64,000 nt of DNA from Microbacterium salsuginis. GTDB lineage: Bacteria > Actinomycetota > Actinomycetes > Actinomycetales > Microbacteriaceae. The notes beneath the pieces are model-generated. The model made no database searches, was not told where the DNA came from, and was given only the letters and a program-made list of their open reading frames with translations. Made by a program: the position numbers and the translations under genes. The DNA lies in contig NZ_JABACI010000001.1 of NCBI RefSeq assembly GCF_012524205.1, forward strand, positions 372,001-436,000. The letters run 5' to 3'. This document shows, piece by piece, positions 9,191 to 17,018 of the stretch; positions within the stretch are counted from its first letter, which is position 1, and each line of letters starts with the position of its first letter.

Positions 9191-9757
9191 TTACTCCCAC
9201 GCCGAGGCGTTCGGCGGCGCCGTCTCGGAGTCCCAGAGGATGACGCTGTAATCGCGGGTGCGGATGCTGTCGGCCGTCTCGACCGAACCCGCACCGTCCG
9301 GCACCCATGACGTGACGACGAGGACGCTGAGCGACTCGTGTGAAGGATCGCTGTAGATCGTCTTCGCAATGATGTTGCCGACCACGACGAGCTGCTCGCG
9401 GTCGATCGGCTCGGAGCAGATACGGACGACGGCTTCGTAGGTTCCCGGCTCATCTACGGACGCGATGATCTGTGGGGGCCCGAGCTGCACGACACCGGGT
9501 GGAAGGGGGGCGCCGTTGGCGGCCGCCTGGATCTGCGCCCCAGTCTCGTCCGGCGCCGGCGAGCTCACATCTGTAGTGCATTCGTCGGGCGCGTGGCCCG
9601 CCTCTTCAGCCGGCTCCGTGGTCGGGCTCGCCGTCGGAGATTGGCTCGGGGTGGCGTCCGCGCTCTCTGAGGCTTCAGGCTCTGCCTGCGGCGCCGCGCA
9701 GCTTGTGATCCCGAATGTCACCGCGAGGGCCAGAACCGTGAACAGGCTACGACGCAT
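9191..9757 (-). CDS. Putative lipoprotein
   Basis: A 188-residue protein with a signal peptide and lipobox (VTFGITSC, lipidated Cys at about residue 20), a Ser/Thr/Pro/Glu-rich linker, and a globular domain of about 110 residues from ECTTDVSS. Two Cys in the mature part may pair. It is on the prophage cargo arm and is exported, so it could alter the lysogen surface or block superinfection; that is inference. No family was recognised. Confidence 0.7.
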   Translation of the reverse strand: MRRSLFTVLALAVTFGITSCAAPQAEPEASESADATPSQSPTASPTTEPAEEAGHAPDECTTDVSSPAPDETGAQIQAAANGAPLPPGVVQLGPPQIIASVDEPGTYEAVVRICSEPIDREQLVVVGNIIAKTIYSDPSHESLSVLVVTSWVPDGAGSVETADSIRTRDYSVILWDSETAPPNASAWE

Positions 9758-9816
9758 GGACCTGATCCTATGACGAGCCCCTTCCGCGCTCCTCCGCTCC
9801 GCGTAGCCTGGCTGGC

Positions 9817-10014
9817 ATGGAACGAGCAGACTTGTTCACCGCTCAGTTTGATGAGGTGAGCGACAACGGCCGGCGCCGCTTCATGGTGGCCACGGAACTC
9901 CGCGAGCGGGAGGCGGACGGCTCGATCCCTGCACGCGCGTGGTTCAACGGCGAGGAGTTCGAACTCGACGCCGAGGATGACGATGGGATCACGATCTACG
10001 TGAGGCAGTTGTGA
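9817..10014 (+). CDS. Small acidic hypothetical protein
   Basis: A 65-residue acidic protein (AWFNGEEFELDAEDDDGITI). It overlaps the next small gene by GTGA, so the two are probably cotranslated. A family was not recognised. Confidence 0.6.
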   Translation: MERADLFTAQFDEVSDNGRRRFMVATELREREADGSIPARAWFNGEEFELDAEDDDGITIYVRQL

Positions 10015-10181
10015 GCGACGCGATCGACGACGGCGCGCAGCTGCGGTGCGCACGCTGCAGTGTCCTCATGCGTGACATCCCGGGCGGGTGGGAATGCCCC
10101 GCCTGCGGTCATACAGTGCTTCCCGCGATGCCCGTCGACGTGCCGCCACGGTTCCGGGGTCCGTCGATCCACGGCGGATGA
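10011..10181 (+). CDS. Small zinc-ribbon protein
   Basis: A 56-residue protein with two CxxC pairs (LRCARCS and ECPACG, 17 residues apart), the layout of a single zinc ribbon. The GTG start overlaps the preceding stop. It may bind nucleic acid or the product of the preceding gene. The stop is 8 nt from the convergent SRAP gene. Confidence 0.6.
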   Translation: MSDAIDDGAQLRCARCSVLMRDIPGGWECPACGHTVLPAMPVDVPPRFRGPSIHGG

Positions 10182-10188
10182 CCCAGGC

Positions 10189-10908
10189 CTAGGCGAGCGG
10201 CCTGATCAGGTCGGGGTCGGTGGGGTTTACGGTGCGTGAGTTGTTCACGCGGCGGTCCACCTCGTAGGTGCGGATGGTCCTGGCGATCGATTCGGAGCTC
10301 GCGGTGAGTGCGTCGAGCATCTCGAGTCGGTTGTGCTTCGAGGCGGCCGTGTCGCCTGCGACGGTGAGGGACTCGATGTTCAGCCAGTCCTGCCAGAGAT
10401 CCTCGGTCAGGAACGCTGGCATCCGGTCGTGGACCTCCCCGGACGCGTCGCGCGCCTCACGGGTGACGACCACGAACACCCGCTGCGGTTCCCCGTCGAC
10501 CTCGGCGGTCCAGGTGAGGCCGGCGGCGGCCAGGACGCCGTCGCCGTGGATGAAGTGTGGCTGCTTGTCACCCTTCGGACCGGTCCATTCGTAGTAGCCG
10601 ATCATCGGGACGATGCAGCGGGCGTTGGAGAACGCGCCGGTCCAGAAACCGGTGGCGAGCTTCTCGATCCGCGCGTTGATGATCGGTGCGCCCTTCGGCC
10701 GGTTCGGGGGCTTGGGCCAATCCCACCGTGCCAACGTGATCGACCGTTCGATGGTGCCCGCGTCGTCTGCGCGTTCCCGAACGATAGGTGCGTTCTGTGT
10801 CGGTGCGATCGAGTAGGAACCGGTCCAGTCCTCAGCGCGCCCGCCCTGGGCCACGAACTCGGTGATGAGGTCGTTGGTCTCCTTGTTCATCGCGAAACGT
10901 CCGCACAT
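10189..10908 (-). CDS. SRAP (YedK/HMCES) family protein
   Basis: A 239-residue SOS-response-associated peptidase fold. Cys2 (MCGRF), exposed by removal of Met1, forms the thiazolidine crosslink to abasic sites in ssDNA. The other family residues are visible: the Asn in INARIE, the Glu in YYEWTG and the His in HDRMP. It shields abasic sites in single-stranded DNA. Being inside a prophage, it could protect replicating phage or host DNA. Confidence 0.9.
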   Translation of the reverse strand: MCGRFAMNKETNDLITEFVAQGGRAEDWTGSYSIAPTQNAPIVRERADDAGTIERSITLARWDWPKPPNRPKGAPIINARIEKLATGFWTGAFSNARCIVPMIGYYEWTGPKGDKQPHFIHGDGVLAAAGLTWTAEVDGEPQRVFVVVTREARDASGEVHDRMPAFLTEDLWQDWLNIESLTVAGDTAASKHNRLEMLDALTASSESIARTIRTYEVDRRVNNSRTVNPTDPDLIRPLA

Positions 10909-10917
10909 GCTCGCAGG

Positions 10918-11178
10918 CTACGTGTACGCGTGGTGGACATGCCAGTCCTCGCCGGTGCGGAACACGTCGAAGACGAGCGACTCACCGTCAGTGTTGGTGG
11001 CTTGGAAGCGCCACCCGTAGAGGCCGTGATGGTTCTCAAGGGGCGCGGTTCAGATGGACTGGCGGAGGCGTGTGGGGGTGTCGGTGATGCGCCATCGGCG
11101 GCCGGCGTAGACCATCCGGGTGGGGACGTCGTTGACCATCCATAAGGTTGCTTTGTGTTCGAGATGTGTCACCGTCAT
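10918..11178 (-). pseudogene. DUF6504-like small gene split by one in-frame TGA
   Basis: Translation from ATG at 11178 gives 42 residues (ending PTRLRQSI), then TGA at 11052-11050, then 43 coherent residues in the same frame (starting TAPLENHHGLYGWRFQA, ending HVHHAYT) to a TAG at 10918. Content on both sides looks like one protein; TGG to TGA at this codon would explain it. Motifs such as MVYAGRRWRI and the closing Trp region resemble DUF6504-type proteins, which is tentative. It lies 10 bp upstream of the SRAP gene. Confidence 0.6.
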
Positions 11179-11255
11179 GGGTTAAGACAATAGAACACAC
11201 ATTCGATGATTGGTACCCTGTACCCTCTCGGCCGGAGGAAGGATTCCGGCTACCC

Positions 11256-11576
11256 GTGACCAAGAACCGCCGCTACGAAGCGCACTACGACGCGCTTAAT
11301 GACCAGCGCATCGCCGAGGCTGCCACCTCCGTGACGCTGCCCAATCTCGCCTACGGCCCCGAACCCATCCACTGGGCAACGCCGCGCGATCGGCCCGCGG
11401 TGTGGGCCTGGATCCAGTGGGAAGGGAAACCCGCTGAGCGTCTCGCCGCGGTCGCCACAGGCTGGAACGACCGCGTCGTCATCGTGGAGTGGTACAGCGC
11501 GGCCGGCGCGCGCAACACCGTCGTCTGGCGGAACGCAGTCACAAGGCGTGAGCAGCATGGCGAACCCCGGACATGA
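11256..11576 (+). CDS. Hypothetical protein (106 aa)
   Basis: A 106-residue protein from a GTG start with GGAGGAAGG upstream at long spacing. Trp-rich central part (WATPRDRPAVWAWIQWEG) and a C-terminal Trp/Val-rich strand pattern. An upstream in-frame start at 11148 is possible but runs through the divergent promoter region. It overlaps the next gene by ATGA. No family was recognised. Confidence 0.6.
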   Translation: MTKNRRYEAHYDALNDQRIAEAATSVTLPNLAYGPEPIHWATPRDRPAVWAWIQWEGKPAERLAAVATGWNDRVVIVEWYSAAGARNTVVWRNAVTRREQHGEPRT

Positions 11577-12592
11577 GCTCGCCTGCTACATCGGAAGTCA
11601 CCGGTATCGTGCGTGGCATGACCGAACCTCCACGCCGTCCCCCAGCAGCGGTACTCACGGAACTGCGCAGGGAGGTCCGCTTTCACTGTCCCGCCGCGAC
11701 CGCATCAGGCTCGTGTGGTAGCCCGTACCTCACCTGGCATCACTTCGATCCGCCGTGGCGAGTTGAGAAACATCATCGGCCAGAGGGAATGATCGCGCTT
11801 TGCCGGGAGCACGCCGACAAAGCGGACAACGGCTCGTACACGGACGACCAACTCCGCCGATTCAAGCGTTCGGGCGCATTGAACGAGACAGAGGTCAGAG
11901 GCCGATTCGAGTGGATGCGGCGAGATCTCGTAGCAATCCTCGGATCCAACGTCTTCGTTGACACGCCTGTGCTCCTTTCCTTCGACGGCATCCCAGTGAT
12001 CTGGTTTCGTCGAAACGAGAACGGCGAGGTGATGGTCAACTACCGGATGCCCTCTGTGTCGCCGCGGACGACGATTATCAACAACGTTTGGGATGTTGAT
12101 CAGGGCGATATTGACGAAGTCATCTGTCCACCAGGCGCCCGAACGCTCGAGGTCCGCTACACCAACGGGGACATCTTCAAGGTGGAGTTCTACGCAGCCG
12201 AGACTGCCGAAGATGCCATTCGGCGTTTCCCGCGCGTGGGTCCTCGGCACAAGCTGCGAGGCCTCTCCTACCCGTCAACCTTCGTCACGATCACCGACGT
12301 AGCTCAAGAAGGAAGGATCCGCTTCCACGAAGATCGTGTCTTCAAGCCGATCCAGGGCCACCAAATCGCGTCGTCATGGTTCGAGTCCTGCGTCGTCGGG
12401 ATAGCCGTCTCGGGTGAATCGCCGGAGGCGCTGGCGCGCGACGAGCGGCAGCATCGGGTGTGGAAAGAGGGCAGAACCCCTGCAGTACGTCAACGATTGA
12501 TCGAGGAATGGCTCGACGAGTTCGACGCGGAGCGCGCGGCAGCCGAGATCCAGCAGGCCGTCGCGGTGCGCAGGTCACGCTCGCGTCCGTGA
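11573..12592 (+). CDS. HNH-like endonuclease-domain protein with large C-terminal region
   Basis: A 339-residue protein. Residues about 34-85 hold a Cys/His cluster: a FHC, CGSP pair, then TWHHFDPPW, HHRPEGMIALCREHADK. This resembles HNH/zinc sites in which HH and C..H bind metal. Residues about 120-300 show beta-rich sequence (ITDVAQEGRIRFHEDRVFKP) of no known family. The start at 11573 overlaps the previous stop (ATGA); ATG at 11618 is an alternative. Codon use is less GC-biased than its neighbours, which suggests separate acquisition. A defence or anti-phage role is speculation. Confidence 0.6.
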   Translation: MSSPATSEVTGIVRGMTEPPRRPPAAVLTELRREVRFHCPAATASGSCGSPYLTWHHFDPPWRVEKHHRPEGMIALCREHADKADNGSYTDDQLRRFKRSGALNETEVRGRFEWMRRDLVAILGSNVFVDTPVLLSFDGIPVIWFRRNENGEVMVNYRMPSVSPRTTIINNVWDVDQGDIDEVICPPGARTLEVRYTNGDIFKVEFYAAETAEDAIRRFPRVGPRHKLRGLSYPSTFVTITDVAQEGRIRFHEDRVFKPIQGHQIASSWFESCVVGIAVSGESPEALARDERQHRVWKEGRTPAVRQRLIEEWLDEFDAERAAAEIQQAVAVRRSRSRP

Positions 12593-12632
12593 GAGAGGTC
12601 GAGGGCGCCCCAGACAGCGTCCGCGAACGAAA

Positions 12633-12678
12633 AGACGCCCCTCGATCAACGTCCGTGGACGTTGATCGAGGGGCGTCT
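12633..12678. terminator. 22-bp perfect-stem bidirectional terminator
   Basis: A 22-bp perfect inverted repeat (agacgcccctcgatcaacgt and complement) with almost no loop separates the rightward cargo genes from the end of the leftward late operon. Symmetry suggests it stops both. Confidence 0.85.
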
Positions 12679-12682
12679 ACGG

Positions 12683-13327
12683 CTACGCGCCATAGTTGTT
12701 CGGTGTCGAGCTGAGCCCGATGGGAAGGCCGTCGGCCAAACCCATCGCGCGGCGGATGGGGTTGATGAGTTCGCAGAGAAGCTCGTTTCCGACGAGCGTC
12801 GACCCGACTAGGGGATGCGACTCCAGCAAGGGGTCCGCGGGGGAACCGGGCTTCGGCAGCCCCTCGATCCCCGAGTCCATCCAGTCCTGGAATGCTGAGG
12901 CCGCCTCGCCGAGCTCGAGAGAGGACACGATATAGAGCTTGTTGGTCAGGCTCTGTACCGTTTCCTGTCTCGCTCGAAGCTCGGAGAGATGCTGCTGCGT
13001 AAGCTCGCCTTTGCCGACCGCGCGGAAGATCTCGTTGCCGAGAAACCGCATGAACTCGTTGGCGGCATCGAAGTACTCAGCAGCTCGAACGGTTCTCTGC
13101 TCTCGCAACCACGAGGCTGACTCGTGATCGTGGGCAAGGTTCGCCAGCTGCTCCTGGTGCTCGCGGTTGCCGCGATCCAGCTCCACCTGGTGTCGTCGGT
13201 TCTTCGCGTCGAGCTCCCGCTGCAGCTTCCGCCCCTGCGCAGAAACCACAAAGGTGACCACGATTGAGGCTCCGGCTGCTACAGCCGCAAGGCTCGCAGC
13301 CAGTGCCGACAGATGATCCGCTTCCAT
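12683..13327 (-). CDS. Membrane-anchored coiled-coil protein
   Basis: A 214-residue protein with an N-terminal membrane segment (residues 7-29, ALAASLAAVAAGASIVVTFV), a charged coiled coil (about 32-75, rich in RELDAKNRRHQ and REHQEQLA) and a helical C-terminal domain. It is the last gene of the leftward late transcript. The role is unknown; a lysis accessory or exclusion function would fit the position. Confidence 0.65.
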   Translation of the reverse strand: MEADHLSALAASLAAVAAGASIVVTFVVSAQGRKLQRELDAKNRRHQVELDRGNREHQEQLANLAHDHESASWLREQRTVRAAEYFDAANEFMRFLGNEIFRAVGKGELTQQHLSELRARQETVQSLTNKLYIVSSLELGEAASAFQDWMDSGIEGLPKPGSPADPLLESHPLVGSTLVGNELLCELINPIRRAMGLADGLPIGLSSTPNNYGA

Positions 13328-13433
13328 CGCCGGAGGATACCGCGCCGGCGATCGCTACGCCCAAGAGGGTGAGGACCATGCCGAGAATCATGCCCAGCCC
13401 GAAGATCCAGACGTAGGCGATCTCGGCGCTCAC
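13077..13433 (-). CDS. Small membrane ORF overlapping the next gene
   Basis: A 118-residue frame whose GTG start overlaps the upstream stop (GTGA). The first 32 residues make a clear membrane segment (YVWIFGLGMILGMVLTLLGV). From about residue 36 it overlaps the start of the 12683-13327 gene in another frame, and that part is low-complexity and arginine-rich. Either a true overlapping gene or a fusion with its neighbour by frameshift. Confidence 0.4.
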   Translation of the reverse strand: MSAEIAYVWIFGLGMILGMVLTLLGVAIAGAVSSGDGSGSSVGTGCEPCGCSSRSLNRGHLCGFCAGAEAAAGARREEPTTPGGAGSRQPRAPGAAGEPCPRSRVSLVVARAENRSSC

Positions 13434-14320
13434 GGGAGCACCGTCGCCGGGTTGCTCCAACTGTCGCCGTAGTAGACGCCACCGGGTGTGAGGATCTCGG
13501 CCACGTACTCGTCGTGATCCTCGGCGGCGACATCCGCGAATGACCTGCCCGACGCAGTCAGATCCTCGAGGTAGAGCCGGTAGACGACGATCGACGAGAG
13601 ACCGTTGACTTGCCCGATCGATGCGGCCCCGAGACGCACGAGCCTGTTGAGGGCGACGAACGATGCCGGCGCATCGGTGGTGCCGATGCCGGCGAAGAAC
13701 GTGTACGCGCCGCCACTTCCGTCGCGTCGTTCGACCGGGCCCAGCCGAAGGCCTGACGCCGAGGTCGGCGCGTACGCCTGGCTGCTCGTCGACGTGGGCC
13801 CAACTGTCAGCCAGCGGTCGCCGGCGGTGCCGACCGGGTTGCCCTTTTGCAGCCCCGCGAAGTGGTGTGGGTTCGACGCGTACGGGCCGATCCGGGTAAC
13901 GCGATACCAGGCGCCGAGGTAGTAGTCGTGCGTCGGGTTCGCGTTGATGAAGGCCAGCAGCTCCGCGCTGCCGAGACTGATGTCGACGGGCTCGTACGGC
14001 GACGCCTGCGCAGAGAGGGAGTTCATCACATGGATGCCACCCTTGGCCGTCAGCTCGGCCTTCATCTTGACCGATCCCGGCGCGATGGCGTTCGTGATTG
14101 TCGGCGACCCCGGGTCGCCCCCGATGGTTGCCGCCGCGAGCTCTGCGGCAAGGTTCGCCACCGGGCCGCTGACGGCAGGGAGCGACTCGAGCGGCGCGAA
14201 CGGACTGCCGGGGTAGATGAGCACCAGCGGACCGGCGCTCACGTCCTGAAGCAGCGTCGACGCCTTCGGGGTCGGCACGCCCTGGATCAGGGTGCCGGGG
14301 ATCCTCAGAACGGATGGCAT
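13430..14320 (-). CDS. Probable phage structural (distal tail/adsorption) protein
   Basis: A 296-residue protein starting at the ATG after GGAGGAACC. The N-terminus (MPSVLRIPGTLIQG) and following Gly/Pro/Ser-rich sequence are beta-like. It sits in the late operon after the lysis genes with three other beta-rich proteins. No family was recognised; the assignment rests on position and composition. Confidence 0.55.
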   Translation of the reverse strand: MPSVLRIPGTLIQGVPTPKASTLLQDVSAGPLVLIYPGSPFAPLESLPAVSGPVANLAAELAAATIGGDPGSPTITNAIAPGSVKMKAELTAKGGIHVMNSLSAQASPYEPVDISLGSAELLAFINANPTHDYYLGAWYRVTRIGPYASNPHHFAGLQKGNPVGTAGDRWLTVGPTSTSSQAYAPTSASGLRLGPVERRDGSGGAYTFFAGIGTTDAPASFVALNRLVRLGAASIGQVNGLSSIVVYRLYLEDLTASGRSFADVAAEDHDEYVAEILTPGGVYYGDSWSNPATVLP

Positions 14321-14328
14321 GGTTCCTC

Positions 14329-14778
14329 CTACTTCGTCTCGGCGATCAGTGCCACAAGCAGGCGCGGATCTGTGCCGCCCTCGAATGTGGGCTTGAGGAC
14401 GATCCGCATCCACTTGCCGTAGCCGACGAGGGAACGGGACTGCGCGGACGGTGCGGCCGACATCATGGCGAAGTCGGCACCCTCCCGTGTCAGCGCTTCG
14501 ACCTGATCGAGCGGCACGTCGTACCACCGCGGCTTCGTGAGCCGCTGACCAGTGGTGTGCATGACGGCGAACTGCAGAACGGGCTTGAGCTGCCACGACG
14601 TTGGGGCGCCGAGGACCTGCTCCACACCGACGGTCCACCTGCACTCGTCGGAGAATCCCCAGTCGAACTGTGAGACCGGGAACTCGTTCGCGACAACCGC
14701 CGACGTCGACGCGTCCGCGCGCAGTGCCATCGTCGAGTCGGCTGCGAGGAATACTTGCGTGCGACCAGCCATGCTCAC
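14329..14778 (-). CDS. Hypothetical late-operon protein (149 aa)
   Basis: A 149-residue protein. The GTG start overlaps the upstream stop by GTGA; the internal ATG at 14772 is a second option. The sequence (WTVGVEQVLGAPTSWQLKP, WYDVPLDQVEALTREG) is globular with no recognised family. It is a probable structural or receptor-binding accessory because of its tight coupling to both neighbours. Confidence 0.55.
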   Translation of the reverse strand: MSMAGRTQVFLAADSTMALRADASTSAVVANEFPVSQFDWGFSDECRWTVGVEQVLGAPTSWQLKPVLQFAVMHTTGQRLTKPRWYDVPLDQVEALTREGADFAMMSAAPSAQSRSLVGYGKWMRIVLKPTFEGGTDPRLLVALIAETK

Positions 14779-15704
14779 GCCGCCTTTCGGATCGAGACGA
14801 CCACGTCATCGAGGATCGCCCACACGTCGCCGGCCTCATACCCGGTGACCGTGGGGTCACCCGCGGTGATGTTGAAGCCGGGGTTCAGCCCGCCCCCGAA
14901 CGACCGCTGCGGGTCGGTTGCGCTGTACTGCGGCGGCTCCGCCCACGGGCGATACCCGAACGGGACGAGGTCGATGAGCTGGTCCGCGACCTGCAGCGAG
15001 TCGTACCTGCCCCATCCGTCGTTCGCCCACAGATCAAGCGTGAGACGGCAGTATGTCGCGTTGCGCTTGTCCTCGTTGAACCCGGGAGCAGCCGCCCCAC
15101 CGACGGTGCTGTCGAGCCACTGATGAACCGAGAGAGACTGATTCCCGATCCCCCACCGCTGGAACCCCGTCGCCGGGTCGATCCCGACACGGGCATTGAA
15201 GTACGAGCGGCCTTTGTAGTTCGGGTTCGTCTCCCAATCGCTCGGGAGTACCCACTCCTGCGTGTCGAGGTAGACGTTGAAGCTGCCGAACGCCCGCGCC
15301 GACGTACCACCGAGCGCCATGTGCCACGAGATATCGAGGTAGCGGAAGCCATCCTCGGTGATCGGAAAGTCACGGGAGAGCCGGTTGTACGACCCTGTGC
15401 CGCCGTGCCGCCAGTTCGACCGGACACCCGGGTCGGTGATGTGAGCGGGTACCGTCCTCGCCGACATGAGCAGCGACCGTGCGCCCGACAGCGCACGCTC
15501 CGACGTCAGCGACATCGGGTTCCGCACGGTCGAGGTGGTGTCGTTACCGGCGATGTGGTCGGCCCACCGGCCGAAGCCCTCCTCGAAGTTGTCGAACGCG
15601 AGGATCTTCCCGTCGAGCACCTGCTGGTCACGCTCGAGCGAGCGGGCGGTGCCGATGTCCAGCAGTGAGCCGGCGTTCTCCCTGACACGAGTCCATGTCG
15701 TCAT
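14775..15704 (-). CDS. Probable phage tail/adsorption protein with lectin-like features
   Basis: A 309-residue protein. The start is the ATG in a TGATG overlap with the upstream stop. It is aromatic and beta-rich (ILAFDNFEEGFGRWADHI, FGSFNVYLDTQEWVLP), reminiscent of jelly-roll or carbohydrate-binding domains. Position among late genes suggests host recognition. The domain call is inference from pattern only. Confidence 0.55.
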   Translation of the reverse strand: MTTWTRVRENAGSLLDIGTARSLERDQQVLDGKILAFDNFEEGFGRWADHIAGNDTTSTVRNPMSLTSERALSGARSLLMSARTVPAHITDPGVRSNWRHGGTGSYNRLSRDFPITEDGFRYLDISWHMALGGTSARAFGSFNVYLDTQEWVLPSDWETNPNYKGRSYFNARVGIDPATGFQRWGIGNQSLSVHQWLDSTVGGAAAPGFNEDKRNATYCRLTLDLWANDGWGRYDSLQVADQLIDLVPFGYRPWAEPPQYSATDPQRSFGGGLNPGFNITAGDPTVTGYEAGDVWAILDDVVVSIRKAA

Positions 15705-16525
15705 CAGTTCTCTCCCATCAGGGTCTCGATGTGACCGCTCGCCAGGTCGACGCGCTGCCAGAGGATGAAGTTGCCCGGCCAGACGAACGGCTGGTCGGGG
15801 CCGGTGTAGGAGTGCAGGAGATTCGCGAGCGCCCACTTCGTGGTGGTGTCGAACTGGCCGGTGCTGTCGAAGCCGAGCGCGTAGCGGTTGCCTTCCGCGT
15901 CGGCGAGGTAGAACCCGCCATCGCCGTCATCGATCACCGTCAGCCGCGGCATGCCCTTACCGTGCGCCGATCGCATAGTTGCTTCGGCGATCTCGCCGTC
16001 GACGTCGAACCCGACCTTCGACGGGCGACCGTCGGCGTCCCCGAGGAACCCTTCGTCGTCGGGAAACTCCGGCGCGACAGGCAGCGAGGTCGACACGTCG
16101 CGCGTCGCCAACATCTCGTCGACCGCGGCTGCAGCTGCAGCGGGAGCAGTCTGCTCCACGACGGTCTGTGCTTGGGACGCCGATGCCTGTGCGGCGGCGG
16201 CCGCGGCGATCGCGGCGGCGACCGTGTCGGGGTCAAGGCCCGCCGCGAGGACCGCGCCGAACTTCGACGTCAGGAGTGTGACGAACGCGCCGGACTTGAG
16301 GATGACCTGGGGCGGGTCGCCTGGGACACGGAAGTCGGGCAGCACGCCGATGCTGCTCGAGCGCAGGGTCGGGATGCCGGCGCCCGACGCCGGATCCGTG
16401 ATCGGAAGGGGTGTCGCGAACGCTGAATCGTCGCTCGCGAACACCTGGAACGTCGCACCGGTCACGAGTTCGTCGGCGTCCGGGTTGTATGCGATCTGCG
16501 AGTCGAACTGATCCTGGATGGGCAT
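15704..16525 (-). CDS. Probable tail-fibre-like structural protein
   Basis: A 273-residue protein with an N-terminal beta region, an Ala-rich helical stretch (residues about 100-135, AAAIAAAAAAQASASQAQ) that could form a trimeric coiled coil, and a C-terminal domain (GFYLADAEGNRYALGFDSTG). This head-stalk-tip order is common in tail fibres. SD GAGAGGAG lies within the preceding tiny ORF. Confidence 0.55.
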   Translation of the reverse strand: MPIQDQFDSQIAYNPDADELVTGATFQVFASDDSAFATPLPITDPASGAGIPTLRSSSIGVLPDFRVPGDPPQVILKSGAFVTLLTSKFGAVLAAGLDPDTVAAAIAAAAAAQASASQAQTVVEQTAPAAAAAAVDEMLATRDVSTSLPVAPEFPDDEGFLGDADGRPSKVGFDVDGEIAEATMRSAHGKGMPRLTVIDDGDGGFYLADAEGNRYALGFDSTGQFDTTTKWALANLLHSYTGPDQPFVWPGNFILWQRVDLASGHIETLMGEN

Positions 16526-16526
16526 C

Positions 16527-16607
16527 TCAGCGGCTCCTCTCGGAAGGGGCGAACGTGATCGTGAGGGCCGCGGCCAGCACGGCGGCGGCCGCGGCCCAGC
16601 TGGGCAT
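16527..16607 (-). CDS. 26-residue membrane micro-ORF
   Basis: MPSWAAAAAVLAAALTITF plus a polar tail. The ATG overlaps the holin stop (TGATG), and its stop is 1 nt before the next start. The SD for the next gene lies in its 3' end. It may be a real one-span microprotein or only a coupling leader. Confidence 0.4.
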   Translation of the reverse strand: MPSWAAAAAVLAAALTITFAPSERSR

Positions 16608-17008
16608 CAGGCGGCCAGGGCGTACTTCTGCTGCTGACCGTTCGCGAAGATCGCGATCGCGCTCGACAACGCAGTGAGCCCGATCGAGAGGCCCGTGACG
16701 ATCTGCGTGTTCACGTCCTCGCTGTAGAACCCGAGGATCACGAGCGCCGGCGAGACCACGGTGCCGAGCGAGTAGACCGCACCCCGCACGATCGCCCAGC
16801 CTTGTGTTGCCCAGTCCGCGATGCGGACGTTGACGAGGTTCAGCAGCGACGCGACTGCTCCGAGGATCGCGCCAGAGATAATGAGCACCTGCTCCCACGT
16901 GCCTTCGGTGCCGTAGCCGAACATGATGGCTAGCGGCGCGATCGTGACCAGGAACGCCTGGATCAACTGGCGACGCTCAGGGGTGAACCAAGTGGCGATG
17001 TTCTTCAT
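16607..17008 (-). CDS. Putative holin
   Basis: A 133-residue protein with three or four hydrophobic segments (about 17-33, 41-60, 72-93, 104-122) and a charged N-terminus (TPERRQLIQAFLVTIAPLA). Placement after an endolysin and small size fit actinophage holins, which open the membrane at lysis. A strong SD (GAGGAGG) precedes the ATG. The neighbouring 162-residue protein is a rival candidate. Confidence 0.65.
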   Translation of the reverse strand: MKNIATWFTPERRQLIQAFLVTIAPLAIMFGYGTEGTWEQVLIISGAILGAVASLLNLVNVRIADWATQGWAIVRGAVYSLGTVVSPALVILGFYSEDVNTQIVTGLSIGLTALSSAIAIFANGQQQKYALAA

Positions 17009-17018
17009 GATGACCTCC

